64,000 nt of DNA from Sagittula stellata E-37 (GCF_039724765.1 NZ_CP155729.1:4449090-4513089); one strand, 5' to 3'; positions 9,908-19,641 are shown, counted from the stretch's first letter. Numbers and translations are program-made. Notes: generated by a model from the letters alone, not told the origin.

Positions 9908-11056
9908 ATGTCACCAGAGGGTACGGCCGCGCAGTTCTTCGACGGGCAGACGGCGGCGCGGCATCACGTTCTTGTCGCCCTGTCCGACGACCGGCAGGCG
10001 CTGATCATCAACGGCGACAGCCTCACAGAACCGTTGCGCTGGCGGCTGATGGACCTCCGCGCCCTGTCCGACACATCGGACAAGGCGCGACTGACCGTCA
10101 CCCGGCACGCGGCCTCCGACGACGAGATGCCGCGCGACATCGCCCGACTGGTGATCCTGGACCCCGATCTGATCGCCTGGCTGCAAAAGACCCGCCCCAG
10201 TCTGTTCAAGGCCGAGGTCCATCCCGGGTCGGTGCGCAAGCTGGCAACCTACGCCGTCGGCGCCGTGGCGGCGGCAGGCCTCATGCTGTTCGTCATCCTA
10301 CCCGCGCTGGCCGGAACGCTCGCCCGGGTGATCCCGGTGGAACGCGAGGTCGCCTTCGGCAAGACCGTGACCCGGCAGATGGAGCGCGCGCTGGCCCGTG
10401 CGCGCGTGCCCGACATACGCTGCACCGATCCCAGAGGGCAGGCGGCACTGCAGAAGATGCTGACCCGCCTGACCGAGAGTCAGGAGATGAAATACGACAT
10501 CAACCTGATGGTATTCGACCACCCGATGATCAACGCCTTCGCTGCCCCGGGCGGTCAGGTGGTGCTGGTCCGCGGGCTGCTGGACAAGGCGACCCACCCC
10601 GACGAGGTCGCAGGCGTGCTGGCCCACGAACTGGCCCATGTCGAGAACCGCGACACCACGCGCGAGGCGCTGCGCGCAGCGGGCTCTGCCGGGCTGCTGA
10701 CCATGGTCCTTGGCGACTTCACGGGCGGAGCGGCCATCGCCATCGTGGGCGAACACATGATCTCGGCCTCCTACACGCGTGACGCAGAAGCCAAGGCCGA
10801 CAGCTTCGCGCTGGAAATGCTGGCGGCTGCGGGCGTCAGCGCCGCAGGATTCGCGGGCTTCTTCGACCGCATCGCGGAACTTGAGGGCTTTGCCCTGCCG
10901 GCCTACCTGGCCAGCCACCCCGTCACTCAGGATCGCGCCGCCCAGGCCCATGACTTTGCCGGCGGACAGCAGGGCACCACCCCGATCCTGACCGACCCCG
11001 AATGGGCCGACCTCAAGGGCATTTGCGACACCGAAGGCGATCCGGACGACACCTGA
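9908..11056 (+). CDS. M48 family metallopeptidase, membrane-anchored, copy 2
   Basis: A 382-residue paralogue of the 7503-8594 peptidase with the same layout: N-terminal soluble domain, one membrane helix around residue 115, peptidase domain with HELAH at 240-244 and the Glu ligand in DAEAKADSFALEM. Conserved Cys positions recur (RCTDPRGQ and LKGICDT). One base separates it from the DUF898 stop. The soluble N-termini differ more between copies than the peptidase cores, which could mean different inputs or substrates. Confidence 0.87.
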   Translation: MSPEGTAAQFFDGQTAARHHVLVALSDDRQALIINGDSLTEPLRWRLMDLRALSDTSDKARLTVTRHAASDDEMPRDIARLVILDPDLIAWLQKTRPSLFKAEVHPGSVRKLATYAVGAVAAAGLMLFVILPALAGTLARVIPVEREVAFGKTVTRQMERALARARVPDIRCTDPRGQAALQKMLTRLTESQEMKYDINLMVFDHPMINAFAAPGGQVVLVRGLLDKATHPDEVAGVLAHELAHVENRDTTREALRAAGSAGLLTMVLGDFTGGAAIAIVGEHMISASYTRDAEAKADSFALEMLAAAGVSAAGFAGFFDRIAELEGFALPAYLASHPVTQDRAAQAHDFAGGQQGTTPILTDPEWADLKGICDTEGDPDDT

Positions 11057-11291
11057 ACGGAACCAGGGCTAACTGCGCCGACGCAGCGAAACTTCGTTCC
11101 GCTTTCTGCGGCGCTATTGAAACTATCGTTCCCAGAGGCTATTGGCATCGCACCCCTACGCGCCTTGAAACGCGACGTAGAATGACCGTGACGTGACGAT
11201 TTTGCCCTGTTTCCTCGGTAAATGGCACGTTACGTGTGTGCGAGAGGAATCCTGCGGGAAACGCCCCGCCGAATTGAGGAGAAACACGCTT

Positions 11292-12050
11292 ATGAAGGTC
11301 CTGGTACCGGTCAAGCGCGTGATCGACTACAACGTGAAGGTCCGTGTCAAAGCGGACGGATCGGGTGTCGATCTGGCGAACGTGAAGATGTCGATGAACC
11401 CCTTCGACGAAATTGCCGTCGAAGAGGCGATCCGCCTGAAGGAGGCCGGGAAGGCCGAAGAAGTCATCGCCGTCTCCATCGGCGTCAAGCAGGCGCAGGA
11501 AACCCTGCGGACCGCGCTCGCCATGGGTGCCGACCGGGCGATCCTCGTGGTGGCCGCCGATGACGTGCACACCGACATCGAGCCGCTCGCCGTCGCCAAG
11601 ATCCTCGCCAAAGTGATCGAGGAAGAGCAGCCGGGCCTCGTGCTCTGTGGCAAGCAGGCGATCGACAACGACCTCGGCGCCACCGGCCAGATGCTCTCGG
11701 CGCTTCTGGGCTGGAGCCAGGCGATGTACGCCAACACCGTGGACGTCGATGGCGATCATGCCGTGGTCACCCGCGAAGTCGACGGCGGCCTGCAGACCAT
11801 CAAGGTGAAGATGCCGACCATCATCTCGACCGACCTGCGTCTAAACGAGCCGCGCTATGCCTCGCTGCCGAACATCATGAAGGCCAAGAAGAAACCGCTG
11901 GACGAAAAGACCGCCGCCGACCTCGGCGTCGACGTGACGCCGCGGCTGGAGATCGTGAAAACCACCGAGCCCGAGTCCCGTCAGGCCGGCGAGATGGTCG
12001 GCTCGGTCGACGAACTGGTGGCGAAGCTCAAAGAGAAGGGGATCGTGTGA
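11292..12050 (+). CDS. etfB: Electron transfer flavoprotein beta subunit
   Basis: Small subunit of the ETF heterodimer, which passes electrons from acyl-CoA and other flavin dehydrogenases to ETF:ubiquinone oxidoreductase. 252 residues, the usual size, beginning [16 protein letters not shown], with the AMP-binding region [17 protein letters not shown] intact. The start at 11292 has GAGGAG upstream. The 235-base gap 11057-11291 before it should hold the promoter; I see no clear sigma-70 pair. Its stop overlaps the etfA start (TGATG). Confidence 0.96.
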   Translation: MKVLVPVKRVIDYNVKVRVKADGSGVDLANVKMSMNPFDEIAVEEAIRLKEAGKAEEVIAVSIGVKQAQETLRTALAMGADRAILVVAADDVHTDIEPLAVAKILAKVIEEEQPGLVLCGKQAIDNDLGATGQMLSALLGWSQAMYANTVDVDGDHAVVTREVDGGLQTIKVKMPTIISTDLRLNEPRYASLPNIMKAKKKPLDEKTAADLGVDVTPRLEIVKTTEPESRQAGEMVGSVDELVAKLKEKGIV

Positions 12051-12976
12051 TGGCCGTTCTGCTGATTGCCGAGATTACCGATGGCGCCCTGTCGATGGAC
12101 TCGACCGCCAAGGCTGTGAGCGCCGCGAAAGCGCTGGGTGACGTGACCGTGCTGGCCTGTGGCGCCTCCGCCAAGGCGGCCGCCGACGAGGCCGCAACCA
12201 TCGAAGGCGTGTCGAAGGTCCTGGTTGCCGAAGACGCGATCTATGGCCACCGTCTGGCGGAGCCGGTCGCAGCGCTGATCACCTCTCTGGCGGGCGACTA
12301 CAGCCACGTGGTCGCGCCCTCCACCACCGACGCGAAGAACATCCTGCCGCGCGTCGCTGCTGCGCTGGACGTGATGATCCTGACCGACGTGACCGGCGTC
12401 GTGGACGCCGACACGTTCGAGCGCCCGATCTACGCCGGCAACGCGATCCAGACGGTGAAGTCGAAGGACGCGACGAAGGTCATCACCTTCCGGACGTCGA
12501 CCTTCGATGCGGCGCCGACCGGCGGGTCGGCCAGCGTTGAAGCCATCGGCGCGGGCGAGAATCCGGGCGTTTCCGAGTGGGTCGAGGACAAGGTGGCCGA
12601 AAGCGACCGTCCGGAACTGACCTCCGCCGGCATCGTCGTCTCGGGCGGTCGTGGCGTGGGCTCCGAGGAGAACTTCGAGCTGATCGAGAAGCTGGCGGAC
12701 AAGCTGGGCGCCGCGGTTGGCGCATCGCGCGCGGCAGTCGACTCGGGCTTTGCCCCGAACGACTGGCAGGTGGGCCAGACCGGCAAGGTCGTGGCACCGA
12801 ACCTCTACGTCGCCGTGGGCATCTCCGGCGCAATCCAGCACCTTGCCGGCATGAAGGACTCGAAAGTCATCGTGGCGATCAACAAGGACGAGGAAGCGCC
12901 GATCTTCCAGGTCGCCGACTACGGCCTTGTTGCGGACCTCTTCGAAGCGGTTCCGGAACTCACCGACAAACTGTAA
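12050..12976 (+). CDS. etfA: Electron transfer flavoprotein alpha subunit
   Basis: FAD-binding large subunit of ETF, 308 residues. The C-terminal FAD domain shows [51 protein letters not shown] (read in parts) and [16 protein letters not shown], all family hallmarks. Translationally coupled to etfB by the one-base TGATG overlap. A strong intrinsic terminator follows. With the hydroxybutyryl-CoA dehydrogenase 1.1 kb downstream the context is fatty-acid/polyhydroxybutyrate metabolism. Confidence 0.96.
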   Translation: MAVLLIAEITDGALSMDSTAKAVSAAKALGDVTVLACGASAKAAADEAATIEGVSKVLVAEDAIYGHRLAEPVAALITSLAGDYSHVVAPSTTDAKNILPRVAAALDVMILTDVTGVVDADTFERPIYAGNAIQTVKSKDATKVITFRTSTFDAAPTGGSASVEAIGAGENPGVSEWVEDKVAESDRPELTSAGIVVSGGRGVGSEENFELIEKLADKLGAAVGASRAAVDSGFAPNDWQVGQTGKVVAPNLYVAVGISGAIQHLAGMKDSKVIVAINKDEEAPIFQVADYGLVADLFEAVPELTDKL

Positions 12977-13011
12977 GCAAGGGGCGTTCAGCCCTGATTG
13001 CCCGACGCATG

Positions 13012-13047
13012 AAGGTCCCGCAGCATCGCCTGCGGGACCTTTCTTTT
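13012..13047 (+). terminator. Intrinsic terminator of etfBA
   Basis: AAGGTCCCGCAG (13012-13023), loop CATCGC, then CTGCGGGACCTT (13030-13041), a perfect 12 bp stem followed by TCTTTTC. It stands 35 bases after the etfA stop and also precedes the 3' end of the convergent DUF6473 gene. Confidence 0.92.
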
Positions 13048-13054
13048 CAGCCGC

Positions 13055-13900
13055 TTACTGCCGCTGACCTGCCGGGCCGATCATGGGCCGCAGCACCTTT
13101 TCCAGGGCATCGGTGGCCTCGACGTGCGCCCTCGGGCCTTGCAGCTCTGCCGCGGCGCAGGATTCGAAGTCGGAAAACACCATGCCAGCGGTCCCTTCTG
13201 CACGGGCCGCAGCGGAGGCGCTGACCTCCACGACATGGGAGACGCGCGGGCGCAGGACCTCTATCATCTGGCGCGTAATGAACAACGGATCCCGGTCCAG
13301 GTCCGGGGCCTCGTCGTCGGGCACCGGGCGATCGGCGAACCAGAGAAGCACAACCTGCCCCCGTATCTGGGTCAGCATGTTCTTCATACGGGCGATCCAG
13401 GCCTGCCTCAGTTCCGTCACGACAGTCGCGAACCGCTCTTCCGACACGTCCTTCAGCCGACCGAGCATGTGACGCACGAAGTGGAATTCGGTAAAGTCGA
13501 CCTCGGGAAACAGCCATTCGAGCCGTTCGGACGCGCGCAGGAACCGGTCGTTTCGACGCGGATGCACCGAGTAGTATCGGTTCGACATGTTCTGCGCGCC
13601 CATCACCTGCACGACCTTTGCACTGGCCTGCATCACGAGGTCGAGGACCGGCGGATCGTTGAGATATAGATCGACGCCGGCGTTCACCACGCCGAAGTTG
13701 ATGCAGGTCGCGCCTAGCCGTTCCTCCAGCAGGAGGGGAAACGGCGCCTCGACAAAGCGACCGTATGTCTCTGTCGAGCCGAGGAACGCGACGTATTGTC
13801 CCTGAAGATCCCTGCGGGGACCGCGAAACATCACACGCGAGTTTCCGTATCGGCACGGATAATACTCTAGGGAACCATGGCCCCCACCATGTACGGACAT
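13055..13900 (-). CDS. DUF6473 family protein
   Basis: A 281-residue soluble protein of the DUF6473 family, common in Rhodobacteraceae; recognised from YVAFLGSTETYGRFVEAPFP near residue 36 and INFGVVNAGVD. The GST and N-G-D-like positions are reminiscent of SGNH-hydrolase folds, but I cannot confirm a catalytic triad. The start MSVHGGG at 13900 has a GGTGGT stretch just upstream. Function unknown. Confidence 0.75.
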   Translation of the reverse strand: MSVHGGGHGSLEYYPCRYGNSRVMFRGPRRDLQGQYVAFLGSTETYGRFVEAPFPLLLEERLGATCINFGVVNAGVDLYLNDPPVLDLVMQASAKVVQVMGAQNMSNRYYSVHPRRNDRFLRASERLEWLFPEVDFTEFHFVRHMLGRLKDVSEERFATVVTELRQAWIARMKNMLTQIRGQVVLLWFADRPVPDDEAPDLDRDPLFITRQMIEVLRPRVSHVVEVSASAAARAEGTAGMVFSDFESCAAAELQGPRAHVEATDALEKVLRPMIGPAGQRQ

Positions 13901-14056
13901 GTCACCACCCTTCTTTATTCACCCGGCGACGAGAATCGCCCAAAGGGTTTGCCATTTCGCTAATGTTAAAATGCGCCCGGCCACTGTGCGGGGCAGCCCT
14001 TGCGGACGGTCCTCCCCGCGCCCTACAGTCGCCCCGGGCCAGAATGGAGACGCGCA

Positions 14057-14932
14057 ATGGAAATCAAGTCGGTCGGTGTCGTGGGTGCGGGGCAGATGGG
14101 CAACGGAATCGCCCATGTGATGGCCCTCGCGGGTTATGACGTCCGGCTCAACGACGTGCGCCAGGAGTCGCTAGACAAGGCGGTGGACCTGATTGGCAAG
14201 AACCTCGACCGGCAAGTCAGCCGCGAGAAGATCAGCCAGGAGGAACGCGATACCGCGCTGGCGCGGATTTCGACCACCATGGAGATCGCCGAAGTCGCCG
14301 ATACCGATCTGGTGATCGAGGCCGCGACCGAAAAGGAAGACGTCAAACACAAGATCTTCGAGTCGATCCTGCCCTCTCTGCGTCCCAACACGATTCTGAC
14401 GTCGAACACCTCTTCGATTTCCATCACACGTCTGGCCAGCCGCACCGACCGGCCCGAAAAGTTCATGGGGTTCCACTTCATGAACCCGGTGCCCGTGATG
14501 CAACTGGTCGAACTGATCCGCGGCATCGCCACCGATCAGGAAACCTATGCCGCGTGTCTTGGAGTGGTCGAGAAGCTGGGGAAGACCGCGGCGTCGGCAG
14601 AGGACTTCCCGGCCTTCATCGTGAACCGTATCCTGATCCCAATGATCAACGAGGCCTGCTACACGCTGTACGAAGGGGTCGGCAACGTCTCCTCAATCGA
14701 CACCGCGATGAAGCTGGGGGCAAACCATCCCATGGGGCCGCTGGAACTGGCGGATTTCATCGGACTGGACACCTGCCTCGCCATCATGAACGTGCTGCAC
14801 GATGGTTTGGCGGACACAAAGTACCGCCCCTGCCCGCTCATGACGAAATACGTCGAGGCAGGTTGGCTTGGCCGCAAGACCAAGCGCGGGTTCTACGATT
14901 ACCGGGGTGACACGCCGGTGCCGACGCGCTGA
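14057..14932 (+). CDS. hbd: 3-hydroxybutyryl-CoA dehydrogenase
   Basis: NAD(P)-dependent oxidation of 3-hydroxyacyl-CoA to 3-oxoacyl-CoA, or the reverse. 291 residues, the usual length. Rossmann loop GAGQMGNGIAHV at residue 10, the catalytic His in GFHFMNPVPVMQLVE, the Glu in that motif, and PAFIVNRILIPMINEA are all present. The start at 14057 has GGAGA 7 bases upstream. Neighbouring etfBA would take electrons from the matching acyl-CoA dehydrogenase, which is not in this window. Confidence 0.95.
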   Translation: MEIKSVGVVGAGQMGNGIAHVMALAGYDVRLNDVRQESLDKAVDLIGKNLDRQVSREKISQEERDTALARISTTMEIAEVADTDLVIEAATEKEDVKHKIFESILPSLRPNTILTSNTSSISITRLASRTDRPEKFMGFHFMNPVPVMQLVELIRGIATDQETYAACLGVVEKLGKTAASAEDFPAFIVNRILIPMINEACYTLYEGVGNVSSIDTAMKLGANHPMGPLELADFIGLDTCLAIMNVLHDGLADTKYRPCPLMTKYVEAGWLGRKTKRGFYDYRGDTPVPTR

Positions 14933-14935
14933 GGA

Positions 14936-15814
14936 TCAACCCTCGCGCAGTGAAAGGGTCTTTTCACGCAGCCAGCCGACGAATTCGCGCTGGCCGCCCG
15001 TGAAAGCCTTCACCTCTTCCGGGGTGATGGCCGGCCCGACCACGGGCTTCTGCGGGCGACGGCAGGCGTGCACGACCTCGTGGATCAGCAGGCCTTGCCG
15101 GATCGTGGCCGAGAACTGGTTCGCCATCTGGTATACACGGGAATTCTGACCGGGGAAGTAAACCGGCACCACCGTCGCGCCGGACCGCTGCACCATCTTC
15201 GCCGTGAACGGATTCCAGACCTGCTCGACCGCCGGTCCCCACCACGTTTCGGACGAAGCGACCACGCCCGACGGGAACAACGCTATGACGCCGCCCTTCT
15301 TGAGGTGGTCCATCGCGCGCGCCCGCATCTCCAGGCTTTGTTCGCGGGCATCGACCTCGTGCGGGAAGGGCACGGGGATCATGAAGGGGTCGATCTCCTT
15401 CACGCCGGTCAGAAGCGAACGGGTGAGGATCTTGTAGTCGGTCCGGATCTGCCCGATCAAATGCGCCAGCACCATGCCGTCGACCAGGCCGTGTGGGTGG
15501 TTCGCCACAACGATCACCGGGCCGTCCTTCGGGATGTTGGCGATCTGCTCCGACGGAGTCAGCAGGTCGATCCCCATCACGCCAAGCGCCTGCTGCCAGA
15601 AGGCCTGTCCCTCGACGTATCCGATCCGTTCGAACCGGCGGACCATGCGCAACAAGGGGATCTTGCCGGTCGCCCACTCCATCGCGCGGATGGTGTTCGC
15701 CTTCCACGGATTGGTGAAGGTGTTGGCGTAGCTGACCTTGCGCTTGTCGTAGGGGTCGGACTCCGAGGTCACAGGCCTGACGCCTGCGTCTGTCGCCTGG
15801 GTGCTTTCAACCAT
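14936..15814 (-). CDS. Lysophospholipid acyltransferase family protein (PlsC-like)
   Basis: A 292-residue acyltransferase with the HX4D motif in VVANHPHGLVDGMVL and the downstream VIALFPSGVVASSETWWGPAVE block, a variant of the usual FPEG motif. Expected at the membrane; it could transfer an acyl group to a lysophospholipid or to another amine/hydroxyl acceptor. Convergent with hbd, 3 bases between stops. Acceptor unknown. Confidence 0.85.
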   Translation of the reverse strand: MVESTQATDAGVRPVTSESDPYDKRKVSYANTFTNPWKANTIRAMEWATGKIPLLRMVRRFERIGYVEGQAFWQQALGVMGIDLLTPSEQIANIPKDGPVIVVANHPHGLVDGMVLAHLIGQIRTDYKILTRSLLTGVKEIDPFMIPVPFPHEVDAREQSLEMRARAMDHLKKGGVIALFPSGVVASSETWWGPAVEQVWNPFTAKMVQRSGATVVPVYFPGQNSRVYQMANQFSATIRQGLLIHEVVHACRRPQKPVVGPAITPEEVKAFTGGQREFVGWLREKTLSLREG

Positions 15815-15858
15815 GCGCCTTCACCGTCCCCGTACCTGTTACGCACCGGCCACCCGGA

Positions 15859-16137
15859 TCAGCAGCCTTCTCCGAACCGATCGGCCACGAGGGCTTCGAC
15901 GGCGTCTGCGAGGGCCTCCGCATCCGGGCCAGAGGTTTGAACCTCAATAGTCGTTCCCTTGGCCGCTGCCAACATCAAAAGCCCCATGATGCTGTCGCCG
16001 CTGGCGGACTGGCCGTCGCGTGAGACCTCTGCCCGCGCGTCGAAACCCTCGACGACCTCGACCAGCTTCGCGGAAGCACGGGCATGAAGACCCTTCTCGT
16101 TGATGATCTTGAGAGTCCGGTTCACGGATTGGGTCAT
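15859..16137 (-). CDS. ptsH: HPr, phosphocarrier protein
   Basis: Phosphocarrier of the phosphotransferase system, 92 residues. The active-site His stands in EKGLHARASAKLVE and the regulatory Ser, substrate of HprK, in GDSIMGLLML. In alphaproteobacteria this HPr usually serves a regulatory PTS without sugar permease; no EII sugar permease is in the window. It is the last gene of the hprK-rapZ-EIIA-ptsH run, 42 bases after EIIA. Confidence 0.95.
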   Translation of the reverse strand: MTQSVNRTLKIINEKGLHARASAKLVEVVEGFDARAEVSRDGQSASGDSIMGLLMLAAAKGTTIEVQTSGPDAEALADAVEALVADRFGEGC

Positions 16138-16179
16138 TGCGGCAAACTTTCAGTCGTCGGAAAAATCAACTAGCGGCGA

Positions 16180-16578
16180 TCAGGCTGGATCGAACGGAAC
16201 GTTCTGAGTGTCAATATACTTGCGCCCCGCCTCGAGCGCGCTGCGGACCGCGTCGCCGACGGGCAACTGGCGGCTTTTCGCCAGCTTGATCAGCATGGGG
16301 AGGTTGGCGCCGTAAAGAATGCGCCGGTCGTCGGGGCGGCACGCGTTCAGCGACAGGTTCGACGGCGATCCGCCGAACATGTCCGTGACGACGACGACGC
16401 CTTGACCGTGGTCCACGGCATCCGCCGCGTCGCAGATTTCAGCCTCCTTGGACCTCCGGTCACAATCCGCCTCGATAGAGATGGCCGTCATACCCGATTG
16501 TCTTCCCACAACATGTTCGACCGCTGCGAGATACTCCCTCGCCAGCCCACCATGTGCGACGATCACGATTCCGATCAC
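16180..16578 (-). CDS. ptsA: PTS EIIA component, mannose type
   Basis: A 132-residue EIIA-Man domain protein receiving phosphate from HPr. The phospho-His is His9 in [14 protein letters not shown], and the conserved [10 protein letters not shown] segment is present. The GTG start overlaps the rapZ stop (GTGA). With no cognate EIIB/EIIC nearby it most likely acts as a signalling terminus of the regulatory PTS. Confidence 0.93.
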   Translation of the reverse strand: MIGIVIVAHGGLAREYLAAVEHVVGRQSGMTAISIEADCDRRSKEAEICDAADAVDHGQGVVVVTDMFGGSPSNLSLNACRPDDRRILYGANLPMLIKLAKSRQLPVGDAVRSALEAGRKYIDTQNVPFDPA

Positions 16579-17507
16579 CCGGCTTTCCTTCCACTCGGAA
16601 CGGCTCCCACTCCCTGCTCCGACGAGGGTGCTGCGCTGCGGCGTTCCAACTCACGATGCCGAATAGACACGTGCCAGCCCTCGCACGCAAGTGCCCCTGA
16701 AACGGTTTCGGTGACGGCGACAGACCTGTGTTTTCCGCCGGTGCAGCCAAAGCCTATCGCGAAGTGCGCCTTGCCTTCCTCGACGCAGGCAGGGAGCATC
16801 ATCAGGAGCAGATCCTCGACCTTTTCCAGGAACGGGCCGTGGCGCGGGTCGGCCTGCACGTAGGCCGCCACCTCCGGGTCAAGCCCGGTGTGCGGGCGCA
16901 GCTCTGGCTCCCAATGCGGGTTCTTTAGAAACCGGCAGTCGAAAACCACATCGAGCCCCTGCGGCAGCCCGCGCTTGTAACTGAAGCTTTGCACGGACAC
17001 CGCCATGCCCTGCCCGGTGACGTTGCCAAACCATCCTTCCATTTCGGCCCGTAGGTCGTGCACCGTCAGCTCCGACGTGTCGATCAGGATGTCGGCGCGC
17101 GCGCGCAGGTCACCCATCAGGGTCTTTTCGCGCGCGATGCCTTCGGAGGGGCTCTCGTCGGGGGCCATGGGGTGACGGCGCCGCGTTTCCGAATACCTCC
17201 TCATCAGCACCTCGGCGGAACAGTCCAGGTACAGAAGATCGGCATCGATGTCGGGCTTGTTCAGGCTGTCCCGCAGCTCCACCAGCCGCTCGACCGAGAA
17301 GTCGCGGTTGCGCACGTCAATCCCCAGCGCCAACGGCCGGACAAGCGGCGCGTCGCCTTCGAACAGGCGCGGGATAAAGCTGAGTGGGATGTTGTCGATC
17401 GTCTCGAATCCGCAGTCTTCAAGCACGTTGATCGCAGTGGAGCGACCGGCGCCCGAAGGGCCGGTGACAAGTACTATTCTTGCGGTTTCTCGATCGGGTT
17501 GACCCAT
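16575..17507 (-). CDS. rapZ: RNase adapter protein RapZ
   Basis: A 310-residue P-loop protein of the RapZ/YvcJ family. Walker A is [13 protein letters not shown] near residue 15, the characteristic [14 protein letters not shown] follows, and the C-terminal domain carries [16 protein letters not shown], which binds small metabolites or RNA in characterised members. In enterobacteria RapZ guides RNase E to GlmZ; in alphaproteobacteria that role is unproven. The last 25 residues are low in conservation. One base after hprK. Confidence 0.94.
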   Translation of the reverse strand: MGQPDRETARIVLVTGPSGAGRSTAINVLEDCGFETIDNIPLSFIPRLFEGDAPLVRPLALGIDVRNRDFSVERLVELRDSLNKPDIDADLLYLDCSAEVLMRRYSETRRRHPMAPDESPSEGIAREKTLMGDLRARADILIDTSELTVHDLRAEMEGWFGNVTGQGMAVSVQSFSYKRGLPQGLDVVFDCRFLKNPHWEPELRPHTGLDPEVAAYVQADPRHGPFLEKVEDLLLMMLPACVEEGKAHFAIGFGCTGGKHRSVAVTETVSGALACEGWHVSIRHRELERRSAAPSSEQGVGAVPSGRKAG

Positions 17508-17508
17508 C

Positions 17509-17925
17509 TCACTCTCTTCTTCCCGCTCTTAGATACTGTATCAATGCCGCGGGAAAACAGGGGCACGCGGATTTGTGAAGCAACGGCACTTCCATACCAA
17601 GCATCGTGCTCGTTCGTACAGGCGGAAGCCGTTCCGTTTCCTCAATATCCAGGTCCACGACAATGGCCAGTGACGCCGGCGCGCTCTGTGCGTTGAGGAT
17701 GCCCAGCCCGCGCGCCTCGATCATGCCACGAATGGCGTCGGGCACATCGAGCCATAGCTGGCCATCGCGCAGGGAAACCACCGTGCGGTCGTCGGCGACC
17801 AGAGTGGCGCCCCGCGACATCAGTTCGAGCGCCAGAGAGGATTTCCCCGCGCCGGAGCGGCCACGGATCAGCAGGCCCCGGCCTGCCACGGCAACCGAGG
17901 AAGCATGGACCGTTGTTTCCGACAT
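17509..17925 (-). CDS. hprK: HPr kinase/phosphorylase, short alphaproteobacterial form
   Basis: Phosphorylates and dephosphorylates the regulatory Ser of HPr. Only the catalytic domain is present (138 residues against about 310 in Firmicutes), which is normal for this class. Walker [16 protein letters not shown] lies near residue 20 and LVADDRTV follows. The start at 17925 is one base after the chvG stop, so it normally depends on chvG transcription; that upstream gene is cut here, so its promoter may be altered. Confidence 0.92.
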   Translation of the reverse strand: MSETTVHASSVAVAGRGLLIRGRSGAGKSSLALELMSRGATLVADDRTVVSLRDGQLWLDVPDAIRGMIEARGLGILNAQSAPASLAIVVDLDIEETERLPPVRTSTMLGMEVPLLHKSACPCFPAALIQYLRAGRRE

Positions 17926-17926
17926 C

Positions 17927-19090
17927 TCAGATCGGCAGCCCCACGACAAAGCGCGCGCCCAAGGGTTCCGAGGTCGCGTCGGCTTCTGTCGGCCGGATGT
18001 TCTCTGCCCAGATCACGCCCCCATGTGCCTCGATGATCTGCTTGGAGATTGCGAGGCCGAGGCCGGAATTGTTGCCGAAATCCGATTGGGGTCGCGAGGT
18101 GTAGAACCGCTTGAAGATTTTCTGGAGCGCCTCTTCGGGGATACCCGGGCCAGTGTCCTCGACCACGACGAGGACACGGTTGTCGCGGCGCCGGGCCCAG
18201 ACACGGATCGCGTCTCCGTCCTCGCAGAAGGAAATGGCGTTTGTGATCAGGTTGACGAAGACCTGCGCCAGCCGCGCCTCGAGGCCACCGATCATGATCG
18301 GGCGCTTCGGCAGGTCCGATATGAACTCGATCCCCTTTGCGCGGGCATCCTCGCCCAGGAACTCCGTCAGGTTTCCGATCATCTTCAGGAGATCGAATTC
18401 CTGCTCCTCTTCCTTCACCAGCTCGGAATCGAGGCGCGAGGCGTTGGAGATGTCGCTGACCAGACGGTCGAGCCGGCGGACGTCATGTTCGATCACGTCC
18501 AAGAGCTTGTGGCGGTGTTCATCCTTCTTGACCATGCGCAGGCTGCCGACGGCCGACCGCAGCGAGGCCAGCGGGTTCTTGATCTCATGCGCGACGTCGG
18601 CTGCAAACTGCTCGTTGGAATCGATACGGTCGTAAAGCGCGCTCACCATGCCGCGCAAAGCGCCCGAAAGGCGTCCGATCTCGTCAGGACGCGCGGTCAG
18701 GTCGGGAATGCGTATGCGCCCCGTCGTGCGGTGCTTGCGGTTGCGGTCGCGGCCGATCTCTGCCGCATCGGCAAGGTCGGAGATCGGGTTGGCGATGGTC
18801 GAGGCCAGAACCAGCGACAGGCCAATGCTGACAAGCGTTGCAATGATGAACACCTGCAAGACGCGCTCCCTTTCGGACCGCACGGCGGCGTCGATCTCGG
18901 CGGCGGGGGCGACCATGGCGACGGTGCCCTGGATCGCGTTGCCCAGTCGGACCGGCGAAAATGCGTAGAACATCGTGTCGGTGCCGCCGCCGCCCTGGAC
19001 GACACGGGTGGTCGTGGGATCACCCGCCTCGATCGCGCGGCGCAGCCGGTCCTCGAGAACGAGGTCCGGCTCATCCGAGAAATACGGCAT
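17927..19090 (-). pseudogene. chvG: ChvG-type sensor histidine kinase, 5' truncated by the IS
   Basis: C-terminal 387 residues of the ChvG/ExoS membrane kinase, which with ChvI senses envelope or acid stress. Present: the end of the periplasmic domain, TM2 (VFIIATLVSIGLSLVLAS), HAMP, phospho-His in FAADVAHEIKNPLASL, and the ATP-binding domain with DTGPGIPEEAL. Missing: the cytoplasmic N-terminus, TM1 and most of the sensor domain. Homology stops at the element end (19085/19086); the apparent Met comes from the inverted repeat. The cognate chvI, expected upstream, is absent. The remnant could still be made but would lack normal membrane topology. Confidence 0.85.
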
Positions 19091-19118
19091 TATGGAGCAA
19101 ACTCACCAAATATGGTTA
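19086..19118 (+). repeat. Left terminal inverted repeat (33 bp)
   Basis: Exact reverse complement of 22505-22537. Its inner 16 bases, TCACCAAATATGGTTA (19103-19118), resemble the two TCACC-N6-GGTGA sites in the internal divergent promoter. The outer end reads CATTAT on this strand, which places an ATG facing outwards into chvG. Confidence 0.95.
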
Positions 19119-19119
19119 G

Positions 19120-19148
19120 TTGAATAACCTGAAATGGTTAGCTATGCT
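19120..19148 (+). promoter_or_regulatory. Candidate sigma-70 promoter of passenger gene 1
   Basis: TTGAAT (19120-19125), 17 base spacer, TATGCT (19143-19148). The predicted start point falls on or next to the ATG at 19155, so the message could be leaderless. It abuts the left inverted repeat, so transposase or repressor bound there could affect it. Confidence 0.5.
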
Positions 19149-19154
19149 GGGGTC

Positions 19155-19628
19155 ATGAAAAACGAACCTCAGTATGAACGCCCGAACACAGTTGCGGGCT
19201 TGGTCGCAAAGCACGCTGAGTTATCCGCGCTGCGCGACCGTTACCGCGAACAGATCAAGAAGCTAACGGTGGACATAGACCACCTGGACGCGGCTATCCG
19301 TCTCTTCGATCCACAGGCCGACACGTACGCCATAAAGCAATATGTTACCAAGCACCGGGCCAAGAAGGGCAGCGTCAAGGCGTTCGTGTTGAACATGCTG
19401 CGCGAGGCGGATGGTCCCCTCACGTCCCGCCAGATCACCGAGGCATGGTGTGAGGATCGCGGGCTTACTGCTGACGATGCTACCATGGCAACGCTACGCA
19501 AGCGGATCGGGGCGTGCATCAAGGAATGCGCACGTCAGGGCTTGATAGAGGAATGCGGCGTTACGACAGACCACGGGCCGTGGGGGCCGTACAAGCTGTG
19601 GAGATTGATGGGCGTTGGCACATCATGA
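19155..19628 (+). CDS. Passenger protein 1: coiled coil plus winged-helix-like domain
   Basis: A 157-residue protein, not matched to a named family. An N-terminal helical segment (about 10-50, HAELSALRDRYREQIKKL) looks like a coiled coil; the C-terminal half has a winged-helix pattern (GSVKAFVLNMLREADGPLTSRQI then TLRKRIGACIKECARQGLIEE). This fits a small dimeric DNA-binding protein. An in-frame ATG at 19134 would add 7 residues but lies between the -35 and -10. Same architecture as its neighbour at 19697. Could be a transposition accessory factor or unrelated cargo. Confidence 0.65.
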   Translation: MKNEPQYERPNTVAGLVAKHAELSALRDRYREQIKKLTVDIDHLDAAIRLFDPQADTYAIKQYVTKHRAKKGSVKAFVLNMLREADGPLTSRQITEAWCEDRGLTADDATMATLRKRIGACIKECARQGLIEECGVTTDHGPWGPYKLWRLMGVGTS

Positions 19629-19641
19629 TGTTGACGTGAGA

